Assembly (NCBI GenBank): GCA_024642115.1
Contig: JAHEBU010000005.1
Location: forward strand, 62,001 to 126,000
Source of the DNA: Marivivens sp.
GTDB taxonomy: Bacteria; Pseudomonadota; Alphaproteobacteria; Rhodobacterales; Rhodobacteraceae
Reading direction: 5' to 3'
DNA: 64,000 bases
The position numbers and the translations under genes were made by a program. Positions 34,557 through 42,950 of the stretch are shown one piece after another. The notes beneath the pieces are model-generated. The model saw only the letters and a list, made by a program, of their open reading frames with translations, did no database searches and was not told the DNA's origin. How positions within the stretch are numbered: the stretch's first letter is position 1; every line of letters begins with the position of its first letter.

Positions 34557-35179
34557 TCAAAGTCCTCTTGGGTTTCGGTGAACAGGCGATAGGCCCCCAC
34601 CAGTCGCAGAGTGGCGGTCAAAAAGCACAGGGCGCCAAAGATCCACGCGAGGATCGGGAACCATGCCGGGAACAAGCAGAGCAGGACAAAGAACAGGATC
34701 GTCTCGGTCCCTTCGAGCAGACCGTTGGAGTAATAGAGCGATTTGATCCCCTGTGCCCTCGTCTCCATCCCGTGCTTTTCGGCAAGGATGGCGTAGCCCA
34801 GAAACGAGGTGCCGTTGAAATAGAACGAGGTAAGCAGGAACGCCCCCGCCGCCCCGTTTCCAGCCGGATCGGCCCAGACAAAGCCCATCGGCACGGCCCC
34901 GTAAAACAGGAAATCCGCCGCAATGTCGAGGTAACCACCAAAGTCCGTCTTGTGCGTCGCCCGTGCCACCGCCCCATCCAGGCCGTCAGCGATCCGACTG
35001 AACAGCAGGGGGACAAGCGCGATTTCTGCCCAGCCAAGCGCGATGATCAGTGCAGACAACAGGCCCAACCCGAGACCCACAAAAGTCACGTCGTTGGCCG
35101 TCGCGCCCTGATCGGCCAGAAAGCGGCCGATCCGGTTGAGCGGCGGGTCGATCAGGCGGCGGGCAATGGCGTCGAGCAT
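34553..35179 (-). CDS. ynjF: CDP-alcohol phosphatidyltransferase family protein, YnjF-like
   Basis: A 208-residue membrane protein. The family signature DG-x2-AR-x8-G-x3-D-x3-D is seen in DGLDGAVARATHKTDFGGYL, followed by DIAAD. Several hydrophobic segments follow. Members transfer a phosphoalcohol from CDP-activated lipids or head groups. It is the first gene of the ynjFBCD-like unit, overlapping ynjB by four bases. In E. coli the same family (YnjF) is also encoded beside ynjBCD, so the association is conserved although its meaning is unknown. Confidence 0.87.
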   Translation of the reverse strand: MLDAIARRLIDPPLNRIGRFLADQGATANDVTFVGLGLGLLSALIIALGWAEIALVPLLFSRIADGLDGAVARATHKTDFGGYLDIAADFLFYGAVPMGFVWADPAGNGAAGAFLLTSFYFNGTSFLGYAILAEKHGMETRAQGIKSLYYSNGLLEGTETILFFVLLCLFPAWFPILAWIFGALCFLTATLRLVGAYRLFTETQEDFE

Positions 35180-35340
35180 TGGTATTCCACGAAAGGTCGG
35201 CCATTAGTGGCCGATGCTGCGCCCGGTCGCAATCGGGGATACGCGATTGTGAGGGTCAGCGCCCGAGTGTTTCAATCTGGCCGCCCGTTGCCCCCTGTGT
35301 CGGTATGTGAAACACCTGATCCAACCAACGGGGGCAGCGT

Positions 35341-36246
35341 ATGCGGATCATCGTGATCGGTGCCGGGTCGATCGGCCGGCGACATTTCGGCAATCTCCAA
35401 AGCCTTGGGGCCGATGTGACCCTTGTGCCTTGGCGTGAATTCGAACCTGACCGGATCCACGACGGGCTTGATGGTGTGGTCATTGCAACAGCGACACAGA
35501 TCAGGCTCGAACTTATTACGTTGTGCGCCGACGCGGGGCTTCCGTTTTACGTGGAAAAGCCGCTGGCCTATGACAGCGCGACCCTTGCCGCGATCGAGCG
35601 GGCCGCCACCCCCGTCGCTGCCCGGTCAATGGTCGGGTTCATGATGCGCTATCATCCGGCGTTTCGCTATCTGGCGCGGATGGATCTGTCTGATGTCTAT
35701 CGGTTTGGTTTCGAGATCGGTCATGACGTCCGGCAATGGCGGCAGAACTGGTCGTTCGCGCAAAGTTATGCCGCCTCACCCCAGGGGGGGGGTGTCCTGC
35801 AGGACCTTTGTCACGAGTTGGACATGGCCCACACCCTGTTCCCGGATGCCCTGATTGGGCCTGTGCAGAGCCTGGGCCACGCCGATTTCCCCGGTGTCGA
35901 CTTTGCCACCACGGTCGCGCTGGGCGCTGGCGGAACGGTCGGGATGGACTATCTGTCGCCTGTCAGCATCCGGCGGATCAGCCTGCGCGGGACAAGGCAT
36001 ACCGTTGATTTCGATATGGTCGGGGCGCGGTATCTGGCAAGCGGAGAGGTCATTGACCTGCCGTTTGATCGCAACACCATGTTCGTGTCCGCCATGTCGG
36101 ATTTCTTGGCCCTTGTCGGCGGGCAACCGGTGTCGGACGTCGAACATCTGCCCCGCCTTGATCTGGTCCATTCGTCCTGCGCCCTGCTTGCGCAAGCTTG
36201 GGAATCCCGGCATTTCAGCGGGCAAGTGACAGGAGACTACACATGA
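35341..36246 (+). CDS. Gfo/Idh/MocA family oxidoreductase (nonulosonate locus)
   Basis: A 301-residue NAD(P)-binding oxidoreductase. The Rossmann motif is MRIIVIGAGSIGRRHFGNLQ, the conserved EKP is in LPFYVEKPLAYDSATL, and the C-domain includes GGGVLQDLCHELDMAHTLF, the DxxxHxxD-type motif. The stop overlaps the NeuA-like gene start by four bases (ATGA), and that gene overlaps an SDR gene in the same way. Such Gfo/Idh, NeuA, SDR triads occur in O-antigen and capsule loci making sialic-acid-like sugars; the exact step is not known. ATG 35341 follows GGGGGCAGCGT. Confidence 0.85.
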   Translation: MRIIVIGAGSIGRRHFGNLQSLGADVTLVPWREFEPDRIHDGLDGVVIATATQIRLELITLCADAGLPFYVEKPLAYDSATLAAIERAATPVAARSMVGFMMRYHPAFRYLARMDLSDVYRFGFEIGHDVRQWRQNWSFAQSYAASPQGGGVLQDLCHELDMAHTLFPDALIGPVQSLGHADFPGVDFATTVALGAGGTVGMDYLSPVSIRRISLRGTRHTVDFDMVGARYLASGEVIDLPFDRNTMFVSAMSDFLALVGGQPVSDVEHLPRLDLVHSSCALLAQAWESRHFSGQVTGDYT

Positions 36247-36947
36247 TCATCGGTCATATCGGCGCCCGCAAAGGGTCCAAGGGCGTTCCCGGCAAGAATT
36301 TCCGTATGATCTGCGGCAAGCCCCTGATTGATTGGTCGCTGGACCAGTTGATCGATTCGACGGCCATTGATGCCGTTGTCGTATCGACCGATGACGAGGC
36401 GATTTATGACCATGCTGTCGCCCGAGGGGCGCTGAAAATCGGGCTGCGTCCGGCCCATCTGGCGACGGATACGGCCGGAAAATGGGGCGTCTGGCAGCAT
36501 GCGCTGGGCGCGGCCGAGGCGCTGACCGGACCTGCCAGTGCCTTTGTCGATCTTGACTGTACCTCGCCCCTGCGCCTGCCCGAGGATATTGAAAACGCAC
36601 TGGGCCTGTTCGTGGAGAAACGCCCCGACATGGTCATGTCCTGCTGCGAGGCGCGCAAGAATCCCTATTTCAATCTGGTGGAACCCGATGCGACGGGGGC
36701 GTTGCACGTTTCTAAACCGCTGCCCGGCGGGGTCGTCGCCCGCCAACAGGCGCCCGTTGTTTACGAACACGCCGCCTCGACCTATGTCGTGGCCCCCGCC
36801 TACCTGCGCCGCGCCAAAAGCCTGTTCGAGGGGCGCGTCATCCCCTATCTGATGCCACCAGAGCGCTGCGTGGACATCGACAGCCCATTCGATTTCAAGC
36901 TGGTCGAGTTTCTGCTCAACGACCGCCTCAAGGAGTCTGCCGAATGA
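36243..36947 (+). CDS. Acylneuraminate cytidylyltransferase family protein (NeuA-like)
   Basis: A 234-residue nucleotidyltransferase that should activate a nonulosonic acid as its CMP-sugar. The N-terminal motif GARKGSKGVPGKNFRMICGK matches the ARxGSKGxxxKN signature, with VVVSTDDEAIYDHAV and FVDLDCTSPLRLPEDI following as in CMP-sialate and CMP-legionaminate synthetases. The start is the ATG at 36243 inside the preceding stop. The specific sugar cannot be called. Confidence 0.87.
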   Translation: MIIGHIGARKGSKGVPGKNFRMICGKPLIDWSLDQLIDSTAIDAVVVSTDDEAIYDHAVARGALKIGLRPAHLATDTAGKWGVWQHALGAAEALTGPASAFVDLDCTSPLRLPEDIENALGLFVEKRPDMVMSCCEARKNPYFNLVEPDATGALHVSKPLPGGVVARQQAPVVYEHAASTYVVAPAYLRRAKSLFEGRVIPYLMPPERCVDIDSPFDFKLVEFLLNDRLKESAE

Positions 36948-37735
36948 CCGATCAACTCAAGGGCCGCACTGTGTTCATTACAGGGTCGGGGGGCGTTCTG
37001 GGGTCGACCTATGTTCGCCGAATGCTGGCCGAGGGGGCGCGGGTCATCGCGTCCGACCTGCCCGGCCATCGCGCTGACGCGCTGAAGGCGGCGCATGAGG
37101 GGAATGATGATTTCCGTTTCTACGATCTGGACGTGGGCGAAGAGGATCAAGTCGTCGAAATTTTCCAGCGCATCCTGGCCGACGGATGGGAGCCGAACGT
37201 CGTTCTGAACAACGCCGCGATTACCGGTGAATTGCTGATGGGCGCGGGCAAACCATTTCCCGATTTCGCCAACACCTCGGTCAGCGATTGGGACCGCACC
37301 CTGCGCACCAACCTGACGGGCGCCTTCATGATCGCCCGCCAGATGGACCGTGACATCGTCGGCAAATGGCCCGCGACCCTGATCAACGTGGCGTCCATGT
37401 ATGCCCTGAACGGCCCCCATCACCAGATTTACGAAGGGATGCCATTCAAGAGTTTTTCGGCCTATTCGACGACCAAGGCGGGGATTCACGGGCTAACCCT
37501 CTGGCTGGCGGGTTACTGGGCTAAACGGCAGGCGACGGTCAACACGATTGCTCCCGGTGCCGTTTTCAATGGCCATTCGGACGAATTTCAGCGCCGCGTG
37601 GGCGAGTTGATCATGGCGGGCCGTATGGGCCAGCCGGACGAGATCGCGGATGCCATGCTATTCCTGTGTTCTGCGCAGGCGGGGTACATGACCGGTCAAC
37701 TGGTCAACGTGGATGGTGGGTTCAGCGGCTGGTAA
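36944..37735 (+). CDS. Short-chain dehydrogenase/reductase (nonulosonate locus)
   Basis: A 263-residue SDR. The cofactor motif is FITGSGGVLGSTYVRRMLAE, followed by VVLNNAAITG, the catalytic serine region LINVASMYALNG and YSTTKAGIHGLTLWLAG with the Tyr-x3-Lys pair; the C-terminus MTGQLVNVDGGFSGW is typical. It is coupled to the NeuA-like gene by a four-base overlap. PtmA-type SDRs play an undefined part in legionaminate loci, so a sugar-modifying role is likely. The gene end overlaps the convergent Kdo-transferase-like gene by 14 bases. Confidence 0.88.
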   Translation: MTDQLKGRTVFITGSGGVLGSTYVRRMLAEGARVIASDLPGHRADALKAAHEGNDDFRFYDLDVGEEDQVVEIFQRILADGWEPNVVLNNAAITGELLMGAGKPFPDFANTSVSDWDRTLRTNLTGAFMIARQMDRDIVGKWPATLINVASMYALNGPHHQIYEGMPFKSFSAYSTTKAGIHGLTLWLAGYWAKRQATVNTIAPGAVFNGHSDEFQRRVGELIMAGRMGQPDEIADAMLFLCSAQAGYMTGQLVNVDGGFSGW

Positions 37736-38996
37736 GGTCGTCAATGCCCGCCAGCGTGCGGGCAACCGCCCCAGCATGATCGGCAAAAAACGTCTCTATA
37801 TTGGCGGAATCCAGGGGGCTGGTCAGGGCTGCGGCAAGGTCATGGGCAGTTTGGACCTGTGTGCAGACCCCTGCCGCAATCGCTTCGACCGCTGGATATT
37901 CGATCGTCCAGATTTCCGGCCCGACGATCACCGGCTTTTTCAGGGCGAGCGGTTCTATGATGTTGTGCGCGCCCTTGGGGGTAAATCCGCCACCGACGAC
38001 TGCCCGGTCACACAGAGCGAGATAGAAATACATCTCGCCCAGACTGTCGCCCAGCAGCACGTCAATGTCCGGCGGGATCGGGCCGGTCAGATCGTCGGCC
38101 AGAATCACTGACCTTCGGGCGGTCCTGAGGCCGGCATCGGTGAGCAGACGATTGACGTCATCGAACCGCTCGGGCTTGCGGGGGACATAGACGAACAGCG
38201 GGGCATCTGGACCCGCCAACGATTGCATCACGCCAATATAGAGACTGTCTTCGCCCTCGACTGCGCTGGCGAAGGTGACGACGGGCCGGTCCTTTGGTCG
38301 CGCGGCAGCACCCGCCACGACCAAGGTCTTGGGAACAGGTTGGTCGAATCGAAGTTCGCCCGTCACGACGATTGGATCAACTCCAACAGTCGCGAACCGG
38401 TCGCGCTGGAGGTCAGATTTCACCAGTGCCCCGGCAAAGCCAGACATGAGTTCGCCGCGAAGCCCGTTCTTGTCGCGCGCAAAGCTTTTCGACGGGAATT
38501 GCGCGTTGCACATGAAAAGAGGCACCCCCCAGTTGCGGGCGGACTGGATCATGACCGGCCAGATCTCGACCTCCATCACCAAACCGTATTTCGGACGAAA
38601 CGCCTTGTAGAACCGTCTGTACGTCCAGCCGAATTCAAACGGCACCCAAGCCGCGCGCAGTCGTCCGGCGGCAATTTCGGCGGCAAAGACGGTTTCGGAT
38701 TCCCGCCGTCCGGCAGGGGTGAAATGCGTCGTCACGATACGCTCGCCCCGATCCAGCAACGCCCGGATCAACGGCACGGCTGACCGGAGTTCCCCTAAAG
38801 ACACGGCATGGACCCAGACCGCACCGTAGAGCGGCCGATGTTGACCAAACCGTTCCTTCAGGTGCGCTGCATACAGTGGATCTGCCCGGCCCCGTTTGCG
38901 CAGATACCAAAGGGCAAATGGCAGCCCTATCCACCAGCCTAGCCGGTAGAGCCACAAGACGACCCACAGTCGTGGCGAGGGAAACCGATCAGACAT
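37722..38996 (-). CDS. Kdo transferase-like (GT30/WaaA family) glycosyltransferase, copy 1
   Basis: A 424-residue GT-B protein of the WaaA family. The N-terminal hydrophobic anchor is LWVVLWLYRLGWWIGLPFAL, the catalytic-base motif is WVHAVSLGELRSAVPLIRAL (Glu about 69), with YGLVMEVEIWPVMIQSARNW, GDSLGEMYFYLALCDRAVVG and HNIIEPLALKKPVIVG near the C-terminus. Family enzymes move Kdo from CMP-Kdo to lipid A. The location beside NeuA/B/C genes and a second copy suggests transfer of another ulosonic acid. The start is ATG 38996, overlapping the copy 2 stop by eight bases (ATGTCTGA). Confidence 0.85.
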   Translation of the reverse strand: MSDRFPSPRLWVVLWLYRLGWWIGLPFALWYLRKRGRADPLYAAHLKERFGQHRPLYGAVWVHAVSLGELRSAVPLIRALLDRGERIVTTHFTPAGRRESETVFAAEIAAGRLRAAWVPFEFGWTYRRFYKAFRPKYGLVMEVEIWPVMIQSARNWGVPLFMCNAQFPSKSFARDKNGLRGELMSGFAGALVKSDLQRDRFATVGVDPIVVTGELRFDQPVPKTLVVAGAAARPKDRPVVTFASAVEGEDSLYIGVMQSLAGPDAPLFVYVPRKPERFDDVNRLLTDAGLRTARRSVILADDLTGPIPPDIDVLLGDSLGEMYFYLALCDRAVVGGGFTPKGAHNIIEPLALKKPVIVGPEIWTIEYPAVEAIAAGVCTQVQTAHDLAAALTSPLDSANIETFFADHAGAVARTLAGIDDLTSR

Positions 38997-40254
38997 CAAG
39001 CACCTTGAGAACATCGCGGGCCAGCCCCGCAACCCGGTTTTGGGCTGCGATAGCCAGTTCCAGCGCGATCCGGGCCATTCGGTCACCAGGTTGCAAAATC
39101 GCCTGAACAAGCGTGTCCGCGTCCTCGACCAGCCGCGCGCCCCCGACAGCGTCGAGCGCGGCATAGTCATCGGTAAAATTTCCGGTCATCGGACCGTGCA
39201 GAATGGCGCATCCCAAATGGGCGGCCTCCCATGGATTGTGACCCTGAACAGGCCCAAACGATCCACCGATCAGGGCGTGGGATGCCAGCCTGTACCACAG
39301 ACCCATTTCGCCGAACGTGTCGGCGATCAGAATGTCGGTTTCGGGTCCGGGCATCTGGCCCAGGCTGCGCAACGCAATGTCAAAGCCCGGCAAATTGCCG
39401 ATCAGTTCCCCCGCGCGGCTGGGTACCCGGGGCACGATCACCAGAAGGGCCGTAGGGTCAGTCTTTTGCAAGATTCGATGGGCCGTCATGCTGACGACTT
39501 CATCTTCGGCGTGGCTTGGACCGACCAGCCAGACCTTTCGTGGGCCGATAGCCCTGGACAGTTGGTCCAACGCAGAATGATCGAATGACAGGGGCGGGGC
39601 CGCCGGTTTGATCGAGCCAGTGACCGGGATATGCCCTCTGGCGCCAAGCGCGGTCAGACGATCGACAGTCAGCTGGTCCTGCGCCCAGATCCCGGCAAAC
39701 CGGCTGAACAGAGCCGCATAAACAGATTTCGCCTTGTGCCTCAGGTCAGCGCCGTGGGCATCCAGACGGGCGTTGACCCAGACCTGAGGGGTCGAGCGAT
39801 CCCCGAGGGCGACGATGAAACCCGGCCAAAGGTCCTGTTCCGCCCAAATGACAAGATCGGGTCGCCAATGGTCCAGAAAAGTCCGGCGAAAGGACGGGGC
39901 GTCAATGGGCAGAAACTGGTGGATCGTCCGCTCTGGCAGGTTTCCAGCCAGCACTTGCGCCGAACTGCGTGCGGTCGAAGTGACGAGGAAGTGCAGATCG
40001 GGCCTTTGACCTGCCATGGCCGCGATCAGCCCGCGCAACGCCAGAACCTCGCCCAATCCGACCGCGTGCAGCCAGACAACCGAACCGTCGGGCCTGCTGG
40101 CTGAAGGCTGGCCCAGCTTTTCGGTCCAGCGCAGCGCATCCTCTTTTCCGCGTGCAAGACGGCGGCGCAAAATAGGCCTCGCCAAAGGGGCGAAAAACGG
40201 AGAAAGGCCAAGATAGAGCCGCAACAAGAGAGGACGCGGCAGCCGATCAGTCAC
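38989..40254 (-). CDS. Kdo transferase-like (GT30/WaaA family) glycosyltransferase, copy 2
   Basis: A 421-residue paralogue of the following gene. The same layout is seen: the anchor LLLRLYLGLSPFFAPLARPI, then VVWLHAVGLGEVLALRGLIA (Glu about 69), IWAEQDLWPGFIVALGDRST, ADTFGEMGLWYRLASHALIG and HNPWEAAHLGCAILHG. It diverges strongly from copy 1; for example, the usual acidic ExE(I/L)WP stretch reads AEQDLWP. I start at GTG 40254, which overlaps the NeuC stop by eight bases (GTGACTGA); the in-frame start at 40362 lies deep in neuC. Co-translation with NeuC ties it to nonulosonate use. Confidence 0.84.
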   Translation of the reverse strand: MTDRLPRPLLLRLYLGLSPFFAPLARPILRRRLARGKEDALRWTEKLGQPSASRPDGSVVWLHAVGLGEVLALRGLIAAMAGQRPDLHFLVTSTARSSAQVLAGNLPERTIHQFLPIDAPSFRRTFLDHWRPDLVIWAEQDLWPGFIVALGDRSTPQVWVNARLDAHGADLRHKAKSVYAALFSRFAGIWAQDQLTVDRLTALGARGHIPVTGSIKPAAPPLSFDHSALDQLSRAIGPRKVWLVGPSHAEDEVVSMTAHRILQKTDPTALLVIVPRVPSRAGELIGNLPGFDIALRSLGQMPGPETDILIADTFGEMGLWYRLASHALIGGSFGPVQGHNPWEAAHLGCAILHGPMTGNFTDDYAALDAVGGARLVEDADTLVQAILQPGDRMARIALELAIAAQNRVAGLARDVLKVLDV

Positions 40255-41368
40255 GATCGCGGAACTCTTTCTGAAGTCCGCCAGACCAGAATTCAGACGT
40301 ATCCAGAATTGCGGCGAAACGTTGCGCCGCGGTTCCCGTGCCGAATTCGGCGTCGCGGGCATGCGGTTTGCCCCAGGCTTTGGTCAGGAAGTCGAGAATA
40401 CCCTTTTTGTCCCCGGCGGCCGTCGATGTGATCGAGGCCGCGTTTGCCCGATTGGTTTGCCGCGACCCTATGTCGAGAGAGGGCAGTCCCAGAAACGGTG
40501 CCTCGCGCACGCCGGCACTGGAGTTTCCGACCATGCAGGCCGCGTTCTTCATCAACTCGGAAAAGTGGGCAAAGCGCATCGACGGGATCACCCGGAACCG
40601 GGCGCGGGGCAGGGCGTCGATGGCTGCGAAGATTCCCTCGGCCCCCGGATCGTTGTTCGGCGCAATGACCACAAAGCTGCGCCCCGAGGCATCTAGCGCG
40701 TCGAACAGGTCCTTGGCTTGTGTCCCCATTGTCGCCGCCTCGGACGTGACCGGATGAAACACGCAGATCCCGTAGTCGTCGAACGGGATCGCATAGCGCC
40801 GTTTGACCTCGTCGATGTCGACACCTGAGTCCTGCGCATGAAAATCAAGTTCGGGCGAGCCGATCGCAAAGACCCGGTCGGCAGGTTCGCCCAGCGCCAT
40901 GACGCGTTTGCCCGCCGCCTCGGACGACACGAAATGATGGCTGGCGAGCTTGGAATTACAGTGCCGGAAGATTTCGTCGATCGTTCCGGACACTTCGCCT
41001 CCTTCGATGTGGGCGCAGCGGATGTAATTGGTGGCGGCCACGAGTGCGCAGGCGAGCGCCTCGACCCGGTCGCCGTGGACAACGATCAGATCTGGCCTGT
41101 GTTCGGTGACGAAATCGGAAAAACCAGTCACTGTCTTGGCCAGAACGATGTCTTGCGGGTCGCCTGGCCTTTGGTTGAGGAATTCGTGGACGGTGACGCC
41201 CGGCACGCGGTGAACCTCGAGTTTGGTCAGCCCGTAGCGGTCGAGCATGTGCATCCCGGTCACAAAGAACGACACCGCAAAGCCTGCATCGCGGGCCGCA
41301 ATGGCCAAGGGCTCCAGCTTGCCGAAGTCGGCGCGGGTTCCGGTGACGAAAAGCAGGGATCGGGTCAT
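40247..41368 (-). CDS. neuC: UDP-N-acetylglucosamine 2-epimerase, hydrolysing (NeuC/LegG type)
   Basis: A 373-residue GT-B fold epimerase that releases UDP and forms the 2-epimerised HexNAc precursor of sialic-acid-like sugars. Supporting segments are SLLFVTGTRADFGKLEPLAI, LIVVHGDRVEALACAL, AHIEGGEVSGTIDEIFRH, ICVFHPVTSEAATMGTQA and NSSAGVREAPFLGLPSLDIG. The true substrate may be UDP-GlcNAc or a 2,4-diacetamido sugar. Two GT30-like genes are coupled downstream. The ATG at 41368 has no strong ribosome-binding site. Confidence 0.9.
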   Translation of the reverse strand: MTRSLLFVTGTRADFGKLEPLAIAARDAGFAVSFFVTGMHMLDRYGLTKLEVHRVPGVTVHEFLNQRPGDPQDIVLAKTVTGFSDFVTEHRPDLIVVHGDRVEALACALVAATNYIRCAHIEGGEVSGTIDEIFRHCNSKLASHHFVSSEAAGKRVMALGEPADRVFAIGSPELDFHAQDSGVDIDEVKRRYAIPFDDYGICVFHPVTSEAATMGTQAKDLFDALDASGRSFVVIAPNNDPGAEGIFAAIDALPRARFRVIPSMRFAHFSELMKNAACMVGNSSAGVREAPFLGLPSLDIGSRQTNRANAASITSTAAGDKKGILDFLTKAWGKPHARDAEFGTGTAAQRFAAILDTSEFWSGGLQKEFRDRD

Positions 41369-41490
41369 GGGTCAGGTCCTGAATGCCGGGCGACCATACG
41401 CGGCCCGCACGGGCGGGGCAATCGGCGGGCGGTGGACAAAGCAAGTCCCCCTTTCTACGGTGCGTCGAACCAATCGGGCCGGAGCCGCAA

Positions 41491-42267
41491 GTGCCGCAAG
41501 ACCGCGTCGTCATCTGCATGAAATGGGGCACGCTCTACCCGGCGGTCTATGTCAACGTCCTGTATTCCGCCTGTCGCAAGCACATCACCGGCCCGTTCCG
41601 GTTCGTCTGCCTGACCGACGACCCCAGCGGTATCCGGCCCGAGGTGGAGACCCATCCGATCCCCGACCTTGGCCTGACCGATTTCGATTGGAAAAAGGGC
41701 GGCTGGCCGAAGCTGACGGTATTTGCCGCCGATCTGTATGGCCTGACGGGCCGGGCCCTGTTTATTGATCTGGATACGGTCGTTTGCGGATCGCTGGACG
41801 AAATGTTCGATCAGTCGGGCGACATCGTGGTCATTGATACCGGTCCAAACTGGAAGGCGGGCAAACGGATTGCCGACCCCGTGGCGGGTACCGGCATCTT
41901 TGCATTTACCCTTGGCGCCCATCCCTGGATCGTTGAGAATTTCGCGGCAAATCCGCAGACCTATGTCGCCAAGTATCGGATCGAACAGGTTTATCTGGAG
42001 CGCGAATTCAAGAAGGTCGCGTTCTGGCCGCTGCCTTGGGTGGTTAGCTTCAAGTATCATCAACGTCGTCCGGTGGGTGTTGGCCTGATCATGCCGCCTG
42101 TCCCCCCCGCGCCCGAAACCCGCGTCATTGCATTTCATGGCGAGCCGCGCCCGATCGACCTGATCCGCAGGGGCTGGTGGGGCATCGCGCCACATCTGGG
42201 TCGCGGGCGGGTGCCGTGGATGGTCGACTATTGGGCCAGCAACGGCGGCGATCCGGAGCGGGACTGA
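41491..42267 (+). CDS. Glycosyltransferase-like protein with DxD motif
   Basis: A 258-residue soluble protein resembling GT-A glycosyltransferases. Supporting segments are VICMKWGTLYPAVYVNVLYS, FRFVCLTDDPSGIRPE, the metal-binding DxD in LFIDLDTVVCGSLDEMFD, and IAFHGEPRPIDLIRRGWWG near the end. The start is GTG 41491 with GGAG six bases upstream; ATG 41518 is an alternative. The stop shares a base with the next ATG (TGATG), coupling it to a GT29-like transferase. Donor and acceptor are unknown. Confidence 0.78.
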   Translation: MPQDRVVICMKWGTLYPAVYVNVLYSACRKHITGPFRFVCLTDDPSGIRPEVETHPIPDLGLTDFDWKKGGWPKLTVFAADLYGLTGRALFIDLDTVVCGSLDEMFDQSGDIVVIDTGPNWKAGKRIADPVAGTGIFAFTLGAHPWIVENFAANPQTYVAKYRIEQVYLEREFKKVAFWPLPWVVSFKYHQRRPVGVGLIMPPVPPAPETRVIAFHGEPRPIDLIRRGWWGIAPHLGRGRVPWMVDYWASNGGDPERD

Positions 42268-42950
42268 TGCTCTCTCCCCGCACGGCTGCCCGCCTACGGG
42301 CCTGGCCTCGCAAATATCTGTGGCAGGCCCCTCGGGGCTGGTGGTTCAAGCTGACCCGCAATTCGAACCGGCGGTTGCAAGGGTTGGTCGAGGGCCGATC
42401 GGTCGCCATCGTGGGCAATGCCCGCAGCCTTTTGGCCACCCAATCCGGTGACGAGATCGACCGCAACGACATCATCATTCGCCTCAACAAGGGTTTTGTC
42501 ATTGACCCACTTGCTCAGGGTCGCAGGACTGACATGGTCGGCCTGACACCCGAACTGACCGAAGAAGAAACGACGGCCCGGTTTCAGCCAGGCCATTTCC
42601 TCATGCTGATCCCCAAGATGCGGCACTATGCGTTCCGCAGGCCTGACAGCATTGCAAAGACCCTGTTCTACCCGTGGCGCTGGTGGTTTGCCGACCGCAA
42701 TCTGATCGGCCGCAGGCCATCGTCGGGCTTCATGATGATATCCTGGCTTGTCCGGCTGGGCGCGGCCCGGCAGATCACGCTTTACGGCTTTGATTTCGGG
42801 CAGAGCGGCACCTACTACAATCCCGCGAATTACAAGACGCCGCACAACTTTGCCCGCGAAGGCGAGATCATTCAGCGATGGGCCAAGGCCGGCAGACTGA
42901 CCATCGTCAGTCCGCCAGATCGCTCCACTTCAACTGTGTATTCCGCGTGA
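42267..42950 (+). CDS. GT29 sialyltransferase-like protein
   Basis: A 227-residue protein with the two hallmark segments of family 29 sialyltransferases: an L-motif-like SVAIVGNARSLLATQSGDEI, then DRNDIIIRLNKG, and an S-motif-like RRPSSGFMMISWLVRLGAAR followed by ITLYGFDFG. No N-terminal membrane anchor is visible, unlike eukaryotic members. It may transfer the CMP-activated nonulosonic acid made by the neighbouring NeuA/B/C enzymes. Its last 44 bases overlap the end of neuB on the other strand. Confidence 0.8.
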   Translation: MLSPRTAARLRAWPRKYLWQAPRGWWFKLTRNSNRRLQGLVEGRSVAIVGNARSLLATQSGDEIDRNDIIIRLNKGFVIDPLAQGRRTDMVGLTPELTEEETTARFQPGHFLMLIPKMRHYAFRRPDSIAKTLFYPWRWWFADRNLIGRRPSSGFMMISWLVRLGAARQITLYGFDFGQSGTYYNPANYKTPHNFAREGEIIQRWAKAGRLTIVSPPDRSTSTVYSA

